The notes under the pieces: generated by a model | The model's input: the letters and a program-made list of their open reading frames with translations, nothing else | The model's database searches: none | What the model was told of the DNA's origin: nothing | Assembly: GCA_964035575.1 (NCBI GenBank) | Contig: OZ037844.1 | Coordinates: forward strand, 1,073,501 to 1,137,500 | Source: Rhynchopus sp. YZ270_cl-10 | Taxonomy: Eukaryota; Euglenozoa; Diplonemea; Diplonemida; Diplonemidae | Reading direction: 5' to 3' | DNA length: 64,000 bases | Translations under genes and position numbers: made by a program | Shown: one piece after another, positions 43,595-54,712 of the stretch | How the letters are laid out: every line of letters starts with the position of its first letter | Position numbering within the stretch: position 1 is the stretch's first letter

Positions 43595-44563
43595 GGTTTT
43601 GGTTTTAGATTCTATTCGATGTTGTGTCTATTATGCTGTTTCTTTTTGTGGAGGTTGTGAGGTGAGTGGTGGGTGTGCCCACGTCAGGGCTGTCTCTTCT
43701 GCCTTGGGCGTGACTGTGTAGAAGTGCTCCAAACACTCCACTCTGGGTGTCAATTGAGGTGTATGGGGAGAGGGAGGGGGAGGAAAAGAGGAAGTGGTTG
43801 CTGCTGTCTGTTTTTGCATCGACGTTTGTCTAGGTTTTGTTTCTGGGTTTTGCTTTCTTCTTTGGGGGGGAGGAGAGAGCGTGGTCCTCAATCAGACGGA
43901 GAAAAAGAAAGAGGAGTTGAAACGTACTCAAACAGCTCGGTCACGCTCATGCTAGGTTAGGGTGGGACGTTCGAGCGTTCCGTACCGTGAGAGAACGGAG
44001 GCGGTTCACAACCGCTGGAAAAGCACGCTACCGCTTTACCCCCAAGACTAAATGGCCCGCTCTGATTTTGCACGATAGTTTCGGGAGTGAGAGAAGAAAA
44101 CATTGTTAAAAAGATGAACCTAAGCCTCGCGTGCTTGGAAGGATGCTGGAGGTGTCTGCCTGCTCAAGGAGAACCTGCACTGCACGCCACTGCTTGGTCT
44201 GCTCTGCATTCTTTCGTCAATGTTGAAATGCTCCTTCTTCCCACATCCAGTGGAAGTGCTCGTACCCCATACTGTACATGCTTCGAGAAGAGGGGTACGT
44301 GTACGAACCGATCGTAGAGGAGGAACGAGAAAAAATTGTTGGAGTAGTGTAGTTGTCTCGGTTGTGCTGCCACAGTTTGTGCAATCTCTACGTTCTTTTT
44401 CTTTTCTTTTTTAGTTGCTGCTGTTGTTGCTTGATATGTACTATGCACCACGACTCCTGGACAAAGTACAAACACGTTCTCCACCCTCACCCCGCCCACA
44501 GCTACCCGTTGCCAACAACAGTCGTGAGACGGCATCATTGTAAAGTTAGGAGAGAGGCGAGTA
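43595..44563. other. Upstream region of ankyrin copy 3
   Basis: Not clearly similar to the upstream regions of copies 1 and 2. 44150-44185 encodes the ankyrin scrap AVQVLLEQADT on the minus strand. Hairpins at 43964-43981 and 44000-44018 were considered as tRNA arms and rejected. No other gene seen. Confidence 0.4.
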
Positions 44564-45194
44564 AAGGGGGAGCAGACCTATTATTACACCTTAAAAAAAA
44601 ATTTTTTCCTGAAAAATCCCAAAAAAGTTTAACTTTTGAAAAGTTTAATGACCTATTATTACAGTGCTATTTAAGCGCTATTTAACCACTATTACACCTA
44701 TTCCACCTATTACCCCCTATTCCACCCTTACCGCCCCCACATAGTCAATAGTCCTGTAAGGATTACAAGACAAAATCATTCCAACTTTTAATACATGTCT
44801 GGCACTGACTCTCCTGTGATTGTGTCTGCACCGCCTAAACCAGAACCTCAATAAGTGGATCTGGATGAGTCTCTGGATGTGGATGTGGAGATGGAAGATG
44901 AGCCGATCCCTGTCGTTGACCTCGATCACGATGTGATAGAGCCTTTTGAGATCGACAGCGACAACGAGCTCAGTTGTAGCCTTGATGCAATTTAGTTTTG
45001 CTAATCCTTACCACTCCCTCTTGATCGTGGTATGCAAAGATCTGAAAAGAAAACAACAGGTACCCACGAACATGTGGCAACAAACACAACCAGCACAACG
45101 CAACCGATCTGTACGCAACGAAAGGAACCCAAGCAAGGCTACGAGGTTACCAAACGCAAAAAAGGAACCCAAGCAAGGGAACGAGTGGTTACCA

Positions 45195-45230
45195 AACGCA
45201 GCCCACCTTCGGTGGGCTGCTCAAACTCGT
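45195..45230. repeat. CAGCCCACC..GGTGGGCTG palindrome
   Basis: A perfect hairpin also found at 50387-50408 and, with one change, at 53445-53466, each time beside a TTTGGTA.CCACACG phrase. The neighbourhood 45095-45350 is a diverged relative of 50380-50480. Confidence 0.6.
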
Positions 45231-45394
45231 CCCCATGGGCAAACCCCTTTGTGTCTTTGCGTTACACACAACGCTCTGCACATGCTATGCAGGCGTTAAC
45301 CACAACGTGTGGTTGCCAAACGCGTGCCGTGTGTGGCCCACGCATGGTTCTCACACCGCCAACCCACCCTACCACCTTAGGGTCACACCTATTA

Positions 45395-46262
45395 AAGGGG
45401 GGGTGGACCTATTATCCGGGTAGACCTATTATCCCTAGGATAATAGGTCCCCCTGTTTTGGAGTTAAATTTTAACTTTTTAACTTTTGGGATGGTAAAAA
45501 AAATTTTATTAAAAATTTGGGGTGGGATTCTGGCGTTCGGCCAGTTTGCGTGCTCGCTTTCATGCCGGTTTTGCCAGCGCAGGCTGCAGCAAGGCCATCT
45601 TCCTTCCTGGCGTTGCAGCTGGGGCAGAGGGTCTGAGGATGATGGTGGGGCTGGTTGGGCAGGTTGGGCTGCTTGTACTTCTGCTGCTGGGGCATCTATC
45701 TCCATCACCTCAGAGTCCACAGGGCTGTCTGGCTGCTCCACCTCCAAGACCTCTTCCTTCACCTGCAGCAGCTCCTCCTTCACCTCCCCTTTGCGCACCT
45801 TTGCCTTGTGCGTTGAACATCGCGTCCAGGCGCTTTTTTCCCTTAGGGAGGGCTTTTGGTGGCTTTGCTGCCAAAAGCTCGCATCGTCGTCCTCAGTCTC
45901 GTCGTCTTCAATCACCATCACGGCCTCCCTGTGAGCTTCCAGAGGTTCCGCAACACGTTAGCTAGCGCCGCAGGCGCACGGTGCGCTACTTTTTCTTTCG
46001 CCATGCTGCATTCCCCCATTCCGGTTAAATTGAAGAAAATTGTCCCCTACGAGTAGAATTCTGTGGGGGGGTAGGTGAGAGGCGGGTCGGAGCCCCCGCC
46101 CCTCACCTACCCCCACCCCAGCCCCAATCCAAAACCCAAATTACCTCCGTATGGACACGTATGGATTCTACCTTTTCAAAAATAATTCACGTATGGATTT
46201 CCATACGTTCCACACGTGGAGCGTATCTCTGGTTTACAGGATTGTGCATGTTTAAGGGTAAA
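45395..46262. mobile_element. 1-kb TIR element, AAGGGGG ends, copy 3 (right end missing)
   Basis: Identical or nearly so to copies 1 and 2 up to GTTTAAGGGTAAA, then joins different sequence. TA precedes the left end (45393-45394). The last 140 bases, including the right terminus, are absent. Confidence 0.85.
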
Positions 46263-46388
46263 TTTATTACAGTTAAACTTAAATTTTTTTAAACTTTCAA
46301 AAGTTAAACTTTAAATAAAAGGCCAAAAACGGTGGACCTATTATTACGGAATAATAGGTCTACTGTAATAATAGGTCTACCCCCCCTT

Positions 46389-47119
46389 TAGGAAAAAACA
46401 GTGAGACGGAGTACCCAATCAATACAAACGCAAGCATCGTGTCTACAACTATACCCCTGGGTGCAATTCTTTTTCCACTTCACACTTTCGTCTGAATACG
46501 TACGGTCCACACATCTCACGGTTACAGGGAACTACAAAGTACATTCACAATATCCACGAATTATCAAGTTAACCTTGGGTCACCAACTTCTCCTAAACTT
46601 CCTAAATATTTCCCTCCTTGCTAATTTTGAGCCCGTTCAGACCATGCAAATAGAGTATGTGAGAGTAGCGGTGTATCCTCACTTCATTGTCACCCACCCG
46701 AGTCTGCGGTACATGGCGGATTTTGAAAGAGCGTATTTGCGGAAACGTGGCCATCTCCATTTCATCCAGGCTGTGCCATAACCCTGAGGAACTGCAGTTC
46801 GGCCTCCTTCTCCAAGCCTTGGCATGCCATACGATGTACTCTCAATCCCTGTGCAGTGTGTGTGTACGTGTGCGTTTGGTAACTCTCACTGAAACCACCT
46901 ACCCCTAACAACACACCTGCGTCAGCTCCCCCAGGATACCTTGCTTCATATCACTGGTCGTGCAATGAACCGTGACGGATGTGTGGCTTGTGCAAAGGTA
47001 ACTAAGTCTGTGTACTTTTGTTCTTTACGTCACAGAGCTGGGTCAGAGCATTCATGTGTCCCACCAACAGTCGTTAAGCAAGATTCAATAAAGTCCTTTT
47101 TAGTGAAGAAAAAGTGGTT
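46389..47119. other. Unrecognised; possible coding remnant 46401-46781 (+)
   Basis: A 126-codon plus-strand frame ends in RYMADFERAYLRKRGHLHFI, which looks protein-like, but I recognise no family and see no splice context. Low confidence that it is coding. Confidence 0.2.
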
Positions 47120-47250
47120 CTGCGGGACATAAAAAAAAGTAATGTTGAAACTGCGGTGACCTCAGATGCAGGAACTTTCACAACGTCTGTTCTCTAAGAA
47201 GAACGAGACTACATTTGCGAGACATGCCATGAGCACCACTACCCCCGAAT
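47120..47250 (-). pseudogene. Ankyrin-gene 3' relic
   Basis: The minus strand reads VPASEVTAVSTL near 47150, resembling the C-terminus of ankyrin copy 2 (NASEVTAVGIQPS). Only a short stretch is recognisable. Confidence 0.3.
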
Positions 47251-47754
47251 AAGGCTAGAGTTCGTCAGGATTGGGATCCTTTCCAGCTATCTTCGACTCC
47301 CACTTTGGTGGTTCAGGCAGCTCACGGTTCAGAATCAGAGTACGAATGCACCCCATCATCTGCACCAACCAGAAATCTCACTCCGTAATCCCCGCCTGGT
47401 GTCACTGCAGGCATCGGAACGTACTCAACCAGATCAATCAAAAACGTCATTAAAAAAACAAATAAAAAAATAAAAAACACTGAATTCAACTCCATGAAGG
47501 AATAATAAAAGCTATTCCTAAGGTATGAAGACAACCTGGGTCTCAACCTTCAAGAAACAGATAGCCTTCGATCCACATGGGAACATTTCTACACGAACTA
47601 CAGAGATTATTGAAACAAAAAAAAAAAAAAAAATTAGGCCCAACAATAAATTCATACCAAGAATAGGGGGTTTGGGACGACACCACTCTCGTACACTTCC
47701 CTTGATCTGTTTGTTGAAAACCTTCATTCAGAAGGATCGAAAAACAGGAACCAA
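47251..47754. other. Unrecognised sequence before the 38-bp satellite
   Basis: A minus-strand frame (47546-47322) ends VTPGGDYGVRFLVGADDGVH, protein-like but unidentified. Contains a 17-base A-run at about 47617. Confidence 0.2.
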
Positions 47755-49415
47755 AAACGACGGGTCGAGAAGCGCCCGTTTTGGACGTGCGTAAACAGCG
47801 CGTTGAAAAGCGCCCGTTTTGGACGCACGAATACAGCGCGTTGAAAAGCGCCCGTTTTAGACGCACGAAAACAGCGCGTTGAAAAGCATCCGTTTTAGAC
47901 GCACGAAAACAGCGCGTTGAAAAGCGCCCGTTTGAGACGTGCGAAAACAGCGCGTTGAAAAGCGCCCGTTTGAGACGTGCGAAAACAGCGCGTTGAAAAG
48001 CATCCGTTTTAGACGCACGAAAACAGCGCGTTGAAAAGTGCCCGTTTTAGACGTGCGAAAACAGCGCGTTGAAAAGCGTCCGTTTTAGACGCACGAAAAC
48101 AGCGCGTTGAAAAGCGTCCGTTTTAGACGCACGAAAACAGCGCGTTGAAAAGCATCCGTTTTAGACGTGCGAAAACAGCGCGTTGAAAAGCGTCCGTTTT
48201 AGACGTGCGAAAACAGCGCGTTGAAAAGCGTCCGTTTTAGACGTGCGAAAACAGCGCGTTGAAAAGCATCCGTTTTAGACGTGCGTAAACAGCGCGTTGA
48301 AAAGCGCCCGTTTTAGACGCACGAAAACAGCGCGTTGAAAAGCGCCCGTTTTAGACGTGCGAAAACAGCACGTTGAAAAGCGTCCGTTTTAGACGCACGA
48401 AAACAGCGCGTTGAAAAGCATCCGTTGAAGACGCACGAAAACAGCGCGTTGAAAAGCGTCCGTTTTAGACGTGCGAAAACAGCGCGTTGAAAAGCGTCCG
48501 TTTTAGACGCACGAAAACAGCGCGTTGAAAAGCATCCGTTGAAGACGCACGAAAACAGCGCGTTGAAAAGCGCCCGTTTTAGACGTGCGAAAACAGCGCG
48601 TTGAAAAGCGTCCGTTTTAGACGTGCGAAAACAGCGCGTTGAAAAGCATCCGTTTTAGACGTGCGAAAACAGCGCGTTGAAAAGCGTCCGTTTTAGACGT
48701 GCGAAAACAGCGCGTTGAAAAGCATCCGTTTTAGACGTGCGTAAACAGCGCGTTGAAAAGCGCCCGTTTTAGACGCACGAAAACAGCGCGTTGAAAAGCG
48801 CCCGTTTTAGACGTGCGAAAACAGCGCGTTGAAAAGCGTCCGTTTTAGACGCACGAAAACAGCGCGTTGAAAAGCATCCGTTGAAGACGCACGAAAACAG
48901 CGCGTTGAAAAGCGTCCGTTTTAGACGTGCGAAAACAGCGCGTTGAAAAGCGTCCGTTTTAGACGCACGAAAACAGCGCGTTGAAAAGCATCCGTTGAAG
49001 ACGCACGAAAACAGCGCGTTGAAAAGCGTCCGTTTTAGACGTGCGAAAACAGCGCGTTGAAAAGCGTCCGTTTTAGACGCACGAAAACAGCGCGTTGAAA
49101 AGCATCCGTTGAAGACGCACGAAAACAGCGCGTTGAAAAGTGTCCGTTTTAGACGCACGAAAACAGCGCGTTGAAAAGCGCCCGTTTTAGACGCACGAAA
49201 ACAGCGCGTTGAAAAGTGTCCGTTTTAGACGCACGAAAACAGCGCGTTGAAAAGCGCCCGTTTTAGACGCACGAAAACAGCGCGTTGAAAAGCGCCCGTT
49301 TGAGACGTGCGAAAACAGCGCGTTGAAAAGCGTCCGTTTTAGACGCACGAAAACAGCGCGTTGAAAAGCGCCCGTTTTAGACGTGCGAAAACAGCGCGTT
49401 GAAAAGCGTCCGTTC
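47755..49415. repeat. 38-bp satellite array, about 43 copies
   Basis: Monomer AACAGCGCGTTGAAAAGC..CCGTTTTAGACG.... recurs exactly every 38 bases. Variant positions define a higher-order repeat: the GTGCGTAAAC variant at 48281 recurs at 48737, 456 bases (12 monomers) later, and the GTTGAAGACG variant recurs every 114 bases (3 monomers) at 48424, 48538, 48880, 48994 and 49108. Long open frames here are by-products. Confidence 0.97.
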
Positions 49416-49980
49416 CTAAACACTTGTGTTTAGGTTTTTAAGGTTGCTTCCTCCCCACCCTCCCCCTGGGTACCCCCCCCCGGGTGGGGTACCCCAAAAA
49501 TGACCATTTCGCGAAAATACGCCAAAGTGTAAGATTTTTTCGGCATTGGAAAGATTGGGCCAAAAATCCAGTTATTACTAAATCAGATCGCTCAGAGATT
49601 TGTTACTAATTCCTAATTTCGTGTCGCGAGTTTACGTGTAAATTGCCTTAGGAACCGTGCGTTCCTTAAGGATTCTGCAGGCAAAACAGGCGATTTTCAC
49701 CAAAAACCGGAATTTTCGCCTTTTTGGGTGGTTTTTTGGGCCCATACCTGTCCATGTGGTCTGAGAAACGCGATTCTGGGGTGTTAGAAACATGTGTAAG
49801 CCCTTTTGTGGGCAAAAACAAGCCAAAAACCATGCACAACGTGGTATTCTGTGACCAGTCTGATGTTTTAACTGGGTTGAGATCCTTGACGATCGAGTCC
49901 GTTTTGTGCCAGAAGATCTCGCTCATCAACCACACGAGCCAGCAGAAAGTGTTTAGGATTCGCAAAACTAAATTCTAGAA
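49416..49980. repeat. Repeat block A (inverted partner 53945-54290)
   Basis: Starts with the palindrome CCTAAACACTTGTGTTTAGG. 49650-49980 is the reverse complement of 53945-54290 (for example TCTGATGTTTTAACTGGGTT and GATCCTTTACGATTCCG-type matches), diverged by a few percent. Confidence 0.75.
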
Positions 49981-50587
49981 AACACTTGTGTTTTCTAGTT
50001 TTTAAAGGTTGCTCTTCACGCCGCCCCCCAGTCTAACACCCCTATCTAACCCCCCCCTGGTGGATCCGACCAAAAACCGGTTTTTTTTAGAGGGTGTAGA
50101 AGCTTCGCCCAGCTCAAAAAACTGTTTCTTTGGAAAGATCGGACACTTTTTGGGGGGTGTATAGGCTCAGCGAAGCGTTAAACCGTTAGAGACCCTGACA
50201 CCAGGGTGTCACGAGTACCCCTTTTATACACGTGTTTCTTAAGGCTTCTACAGGGTTCTACAGGCAAAACAGGCGTTTTGGCCAAAAACCCGGTTTTTCA
50301 GGCAGGTAACCGGGTTTGCGGCTTCGGAAACGTGCCAGCGAGCTGTGAGAAACATGCATGGGTCACACACAACACGAGTTGCAGCAGCCCACCGAAGGTG
50401 GGCTGCGTTTGGTAGCCACACGATACGGTTAACGCGTGTATCGCATATGCATAGCGTTGTGTGTATCGTTTACGAAGACCGTAGTGTGTAACGCACGTGT
50501 AGACCTTTCCGTTATCACAACCACACGAGCCAGCGAAGTGTCACAGCGGCGCAGGTGTTGCGTTAACGCGATGGCGTTAAACCCGTA
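49976..50587. repeat. Repeat block B (direct partner 53042-53650)
   Basis: Begins at the palindrome CTAGAAAACACTTGTG.., shares AAAAACTGTTTCTTTGGAAA, GACACCAGGGTGTCACGAG and the GGTGGGCTGCGTTTGGTA hairpin with the partner. Near-identical over about 600 bases. Confidence 0.85.
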
Positions 50588-50955
50588 GCATGCTTTCGTA
50601 CAGATCGCTACGTATGCATCGGTTGCGTTGCGTTCGTTGCATACAGATCGCTACGTATGCATCGGTTGCGTTGCGTTGTATGCGTTGCGTTCGTTGCATA
50701 CAGATCGCTACGTACGCATCGGTTGCGTTGCGTTGCATGCGTTGCGTTCGTTGCATACAGATCGTTACGTACGCATCGGTTGCGTTGCGTTGCATGCGTT
50801 GCGTTCGTTGCGTTGCGTTCGTTGCATACAGATCGTAACGTACACATCGGTTGCGTTGCGTTGCATGCGTTGCGTTCGTTGCATACAGATCGCTACGTAT
50901 GCATCGGTTGCGTTGCGTTGCATGCGTTGCGTTCGTTGCATACGCTGCACACGAA
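50588..50955. repeat. 57-bp satellite, array 1 (inverse orientation)
   Basis: About six units of CAGATCGCTACGTATGCATC followed by GGTTGCGTTGCGTTGCATG. The 57-base unit equals 19 codons, so open frames persist; they are not genes. Confidence 0.9.
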
Positions 50956-51169
50956 TCGTGTATCGCATATGCATAGCGTTGTGTGTATCGTATACGTAGA
51001 GCGTTACGTGCAAACCATAGACAGACCAAGGCTACCAAAGCGACTAGGGTGTCTTTGGTGTCTTTGGGTGTCGACACCGAAAAGACACCCAAAAAAGTCA
51101 AAAAATAGATGTCAATTTTGAGACATTTTTTGTCCCAACTTTTTCCTTAGGGATTTTCCGGGTACTTAG

Positions 51170-51478
51170 CGAAATTTTCGCCATCGAAAGCTAGCCCCTT
51201 CCACGGTCGCTGTGGCCTCGGGACTTAAGTCGCCGTTAGGGCGACTTAAGTCCCTTGGCCCCAGCGCCCTATGGGGCGCCTCCTCGTCGGGCCGTTAGGG
51301 CCCTCCGGTGGCCAGGGTTTTTCCCTGGCCTTTGAGGCTCGAACTTCCCCGTCAGACCGGAGCTGGTGTGCTTTATGAGGCACGCTCGTCCGGATGGAGG
51401 CTAGCTCGTCCGCCTTCGGCGAGACCCTCTACCTTCGGCGGGCTTGTGTGCCTTCGTAATGTTCGTCCGTTGGACACT
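51170..51478. repeat. Large inverted repeat, left arm (partner 62772-63085)
   Basis: About 310 bases, GC-rich, reverse complement of 62772-63085 with few differences in the inner part (GGGACTTAAGTCGCC, CTATGGGGCGCCTCCTCG). The outer part repeats CTCGTCCGCCTTCGGC-like words. Confidence 0.88.
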
Positions 51479-52157
51479 CGCCTTGCAATTTTCGCAAAGC
51501 AAAATTTGGTCAAAAATCGTCTTGCACTTGTGAAGGAATTGCTAAGGAAATGTGAAAATATGCGTGTTTTGGTACACAAAAGTGCGTTTTGGGTGGTTCT
51601 GAAGGGTCAAAACACCAAAATTTTGCGATTTTTTGCATTTTTGGTCACCCAAGGACCCACTTTTTTGGGCGAATTTTTTTTTTCCCCTTTGCGAAAAAAA
51701 ATGAAAAAAATCACGGCTATAAGAACGCTAAGGAGAAATCGGTATTCGATTTTTGGGCAGAGAAGTGCGTTTTAGGTGCCCATAGATGGTCAAAACATCA
51801 AAATTTTGGCGTTTTTTGCATCTTTGGACACCCAAGGACCCACTATCAGGGGTGATTTTTTTTTGCCTGAGATTTGCCTTTGCCAAAATCAGAATTTTAT
51901 TTTTGTGAAGGAATTTGCTAAGGAAAATGACAAATAGTAGACCCCTGTAGCAGTGCGTATGGTATAAACCCAGATCGTCAAAACATCAAAATTTTGGCGT
52001 TTTTTGCATCTTTGGACACCCAAGGACCCACTATCAGGGGTGATTTTTTTTTGCCTGAGATTTGCCTTTGCCAAAATCAGAATTTTATTTTTGTGAAGGA
52101 ATTTGCTAAGGAAAATGACAAATAGTAGACCCCTGTAGCAGTGCATATGGTATAAAC

Positions 52158-52545
52158 CAAGGCTCTGATGAGGCCCAGGCCTCCCGGCCGGGAGGCCCGG
52201 CCTCCCCGGCCTCCCGGCCTCCCAAAAAAAAAATTTTTTTTCCGGTGACATCTGCGGAACTTTTTTTTTTTTTTTCCTTAGGAAAAATTTTCGGGTACTT
52301 AGCAAAATTCGGCAAAAAAATATGGATTTTGCTTACGTCGCTACTGGACCGTCTGTGATGGTTTTTTTTGGATTTTTTTTTTTGGATTTTTTTTTCCGAA
52401 ATCGCCCACTCCCAAAAAAAAAATTTTTTTTTTTTTTTGGTGAAAAATTTTGTGATGTCGAAAAAAAAAATTTTTTTTTGGGAGGCCGGGAGGCCTGGGA
52501 GGCCGGGCCTCCCGGCCGGGAGGCCTGGGCCTCATCAGAGCCTTG
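52158..52545. mobile_element. Nested CARNG-ended element, GGCCTCCCGG word, 7-bp duplication
   Basis: CAAGGCTCTGATGAGGCCC is repeated in complement at the right end. TATAAAC flanks both sides (52151-52157, 52546-52552). Subterminal words CCCGGCCGGGAGGCC fill both ends. Its core (about 52255-52480: TACTTAGCAAAATT, GCTTACGTCGCTACTG, GTGATGTCGAAAAAAAAA) is almost the same as in the element at 55126-55533, which has a different word. Uninterrupted relatives of the target lie at 51961 and 52755. Confidence 0.92.
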
Positions 52546-53041
52546 TATAAACCCAGATCGTCAAAACATCAAAATTTTGACTTTTTTTGAATTTCCCTGT
52601 GCACGAGGTCCCAATCCGAGGCCGAAAAAAAAAAATTTTTTTTTTTGGCGTGGCAAAAGTAGTTGTCAAAAAAAAATTTTTTTTGGGTGTCTTTTGGGTG
52701 TCATTTGGGTGTCGCTTGGGTGTCTCTTGTGTCGTCCACTGTAGCATGCATACGGTATAACCCCAGATCGTCAAAACATCAAAATTTTGACTTTTTTTGA
52801 ATTTCCCTGTGCACGAGGTCCCGATCCCAGGCCGAAAAAAAAATTTTTTTTTTTTTGGGTAGGCAAAAAGTAGTTGTCCAAAAAAAAAATTTTGGGTGTC
52901 TTTTGGGTGTCTTTTGGGTGCACCCAAAAAGACACCCAAAAGACACCCAAAAGACACCCAAATTTGTAGTCGCGTTGGTAGCCTTGGACAGACCGTTTGA
53001 CACACCAGCCAGCGAAGTGTTTTCAAGACCGTCAACTCAAA

Positions 53042-53650
53042 TTCTAGAAAACACTTGTGTTTTCTAGTTTTTAAAGGTTGCTTTCCTCGCCGCCCCCCAC
53101 CCACAGTAACCCCCCCCGCTGGATCCGACCAAAAACCGGTTTTTTTTAGAGGGTGTAGAAGCTTCGCCCAGCTCAAAAAACTGTTTCTTTGGAAAGATCG
53201 GGCACTTTTTGGGGCGTGTATAACTCAGTTTGAGCTGGGAGCCGTTAGAGACCCTGACACCAGGGTGTCACGAGTACCCCTTTTATACACGTGTTTCTTA
53301 AGGGTTCTACAGGGTTCTACAGGCAAAACAGGCGTTTTGGCCAAAAACCCGGTTTTTCAGGCGGGTAACCGGGTTTGCGGCTTGGGAAACGTGCCAGCGA
53401 GCTGTGAGAACCATGCATGGGCCACACACGGCACGAGTTGTAGCAGCCCACCGTAGGTGGGCTGCGTTTGGTAACCACACGATGCGGTTAACGCGTGTAT
53501 CGCACATGCATAGCGTTGTGTGTATCGTATACGAAGACCGTTGTGTGTAACGCACGTGTAGACCGTTCCGTTATCACAACCACACGAGCCAGCGAAGTGT
53601 CACAGCGGCGCAGGTGTTGCGTTAACGCGATGGCGTTAAACCCGTAGCAT
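53042..53650. repeat. Repeat block B, second copy
   Basis: Direct partner of 49976-50587. It is followed by satellite and flank like the first copy but without the inserted 51027-52986 element. Confidence 0.85.
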
Positions 53651-53835
53651 GCTTTCGTACAGATCGCTCGTAACGTATGCATCGGTTGCGTTGCGTTGCA
53701 TGCGTTGCGTTCGTTGCATACAGATCGCTACGTATGCATCGGTTGCGTTGCGTTGCATGCGTTGCGTTCGTTGCATACAGATCGCTACGTATGGGTTGCG
53801 TTGCGTTCGTTGCATGCGTTACGCCGCACACGAAC
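53651..53835. repeat. 57-bp satellite, array 2 (inverse orientation)
   Basis: About three units of the same satellite as 50588-50955. Confidence 0.88.
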
Positions 53836-53944
53836 CGTGTATCGCTTATGCATAGCGTTGTGTGTATCGTATACGTAGAGCGTTACGTGCAAACCATACA
53901 CATACCGTTTGACACACCAGCCAGCGAAGTGTTTTCAAGACCGT

Positions 53945-54290
53945 CAACTCAAATTTAGTTTTGCGAATCCTAAACACTTTCTGCTGGCTCGTGTGGTTGA
54001 TGAGGGAGATCTTCCGGCACAAAACGGAATCGTAAAGGATCTTAACCCAGTTAAAACATCAGACTGGTCACAGAACGCAACGTTTTGCATGGTTTTTGGC
54101 TTGTTTTTGCCCACAAAAGGGCCTACACATGGTTCTAACATCCCAGAATCGCGTTTCCCAGCCCACATGGCCAGGTATGGGCCCAAAAAACCACCCAAAG
54201 AGGCGAAAATCCCGGTTTTTGGTGAAAATCGCCTGTTTTGCCTGTAGAATCCTTAAGGAACGCACGGTTCCTAAGGCATTTGAGTTGACG
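53945..54290. repeat. Repeat block A, inverted copy
   Basis: Reverse complement of 49650-49980. Confidence 0.75.
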
Positions 54291-54394
54291 GTCTTGAAAA
54301 CACTTCGCTGGCTGGTGTGTCAAACGGTATGTGTATGGTTTGCACGTAAAGCTCTACGTATACGATACACACAACGCTATGCATAAGCGATACA

Positions 54395-54708
54395 CGGTTC
54401 GTGTGCAGCGTATGCAACGAACGCAACGCATACAACGCAACGCAACCGATGTGTACGTAGCGATCTGTATGCAACGAACGCAACGCATGCAACGCATGCA
54501 ACCGATGTGTACGTAGCGATCTGTATGCAACGAACGCAACGCATACAACGCAACGCAACCGATGCGTACGTAGCGATCTGTATGCAACGAACGCAACGCA
54601 TACAACGCAACGCAACCGATGCGTACGTAGCGATCTGTATGCAACGAACGCAACGCATGCAACGCAACCAACGCAACGAAACCGATGCGTACGTAGCGAT
54701 CTGTTGAG
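54395..54708. repeat. 57-bp satellite, array 3 (forward orientation)
   Basis: About five units; orientation is opposite to arrays 1 and 2. Confidence 0.9.
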
Positions 54709-54712
54709 TATT

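Larger units (their letters stand above)
44564..46388 (+). mobile_element. TIR element, AAGGGGGAG ends, with nested insertion
   Basis: AAGGGGGAGCAGACCTATTA at the left faces the complement of AAGGGGGGGTAGACCTATTA at the right, and TA flanks both (44562-44563, 46389-46390). The right end repeats GTAATAATAGGTCTAC in hairpin form (about 46330-46385). A copy of the 1-kb element occupies 45395-46262. A short acidic frame starts at 44794 (MSGTDSPVIVSAPPKPEPQ) and is soon stopped. Relation of the outer ends as one element is inferred from matching TIRs. Confidence 0.65.
51027..52986. mobile_element. CARNG-ended TIR element, GGTGTCTTT word, 7-bp duplication
   Basis: CAAGGCTACCAAAGCGACTA at the left faces the complement of CAAGGCTACCAACGCGACTA at the right, flanked by GACAGAC on both sides (51020-51026, 52987-52993). 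GGTGTCTTTTGGGTGTCTTT words recur near both ends in both orientations. A paralogous site without the element is at 53891-53920. The interior carries scaffold repeats, part of a large inverted repeat (51170-51478) and a nested element at 52158-52545. No coding capacity. Confidence 0.88.

Noticed and set aside
43958-44050. tRNA-like arms on the minus strand (anticodon-like loop TTGTGAA in GCGG..CCGC)
   Set aside because: The T-arm has a mismatch and wrong loop, the acceptor pairing is weak and the spacing between D and anticodon arms is off. A GTTCGAGC box-B-like match on the plus strand lacks a properly spaced box A.
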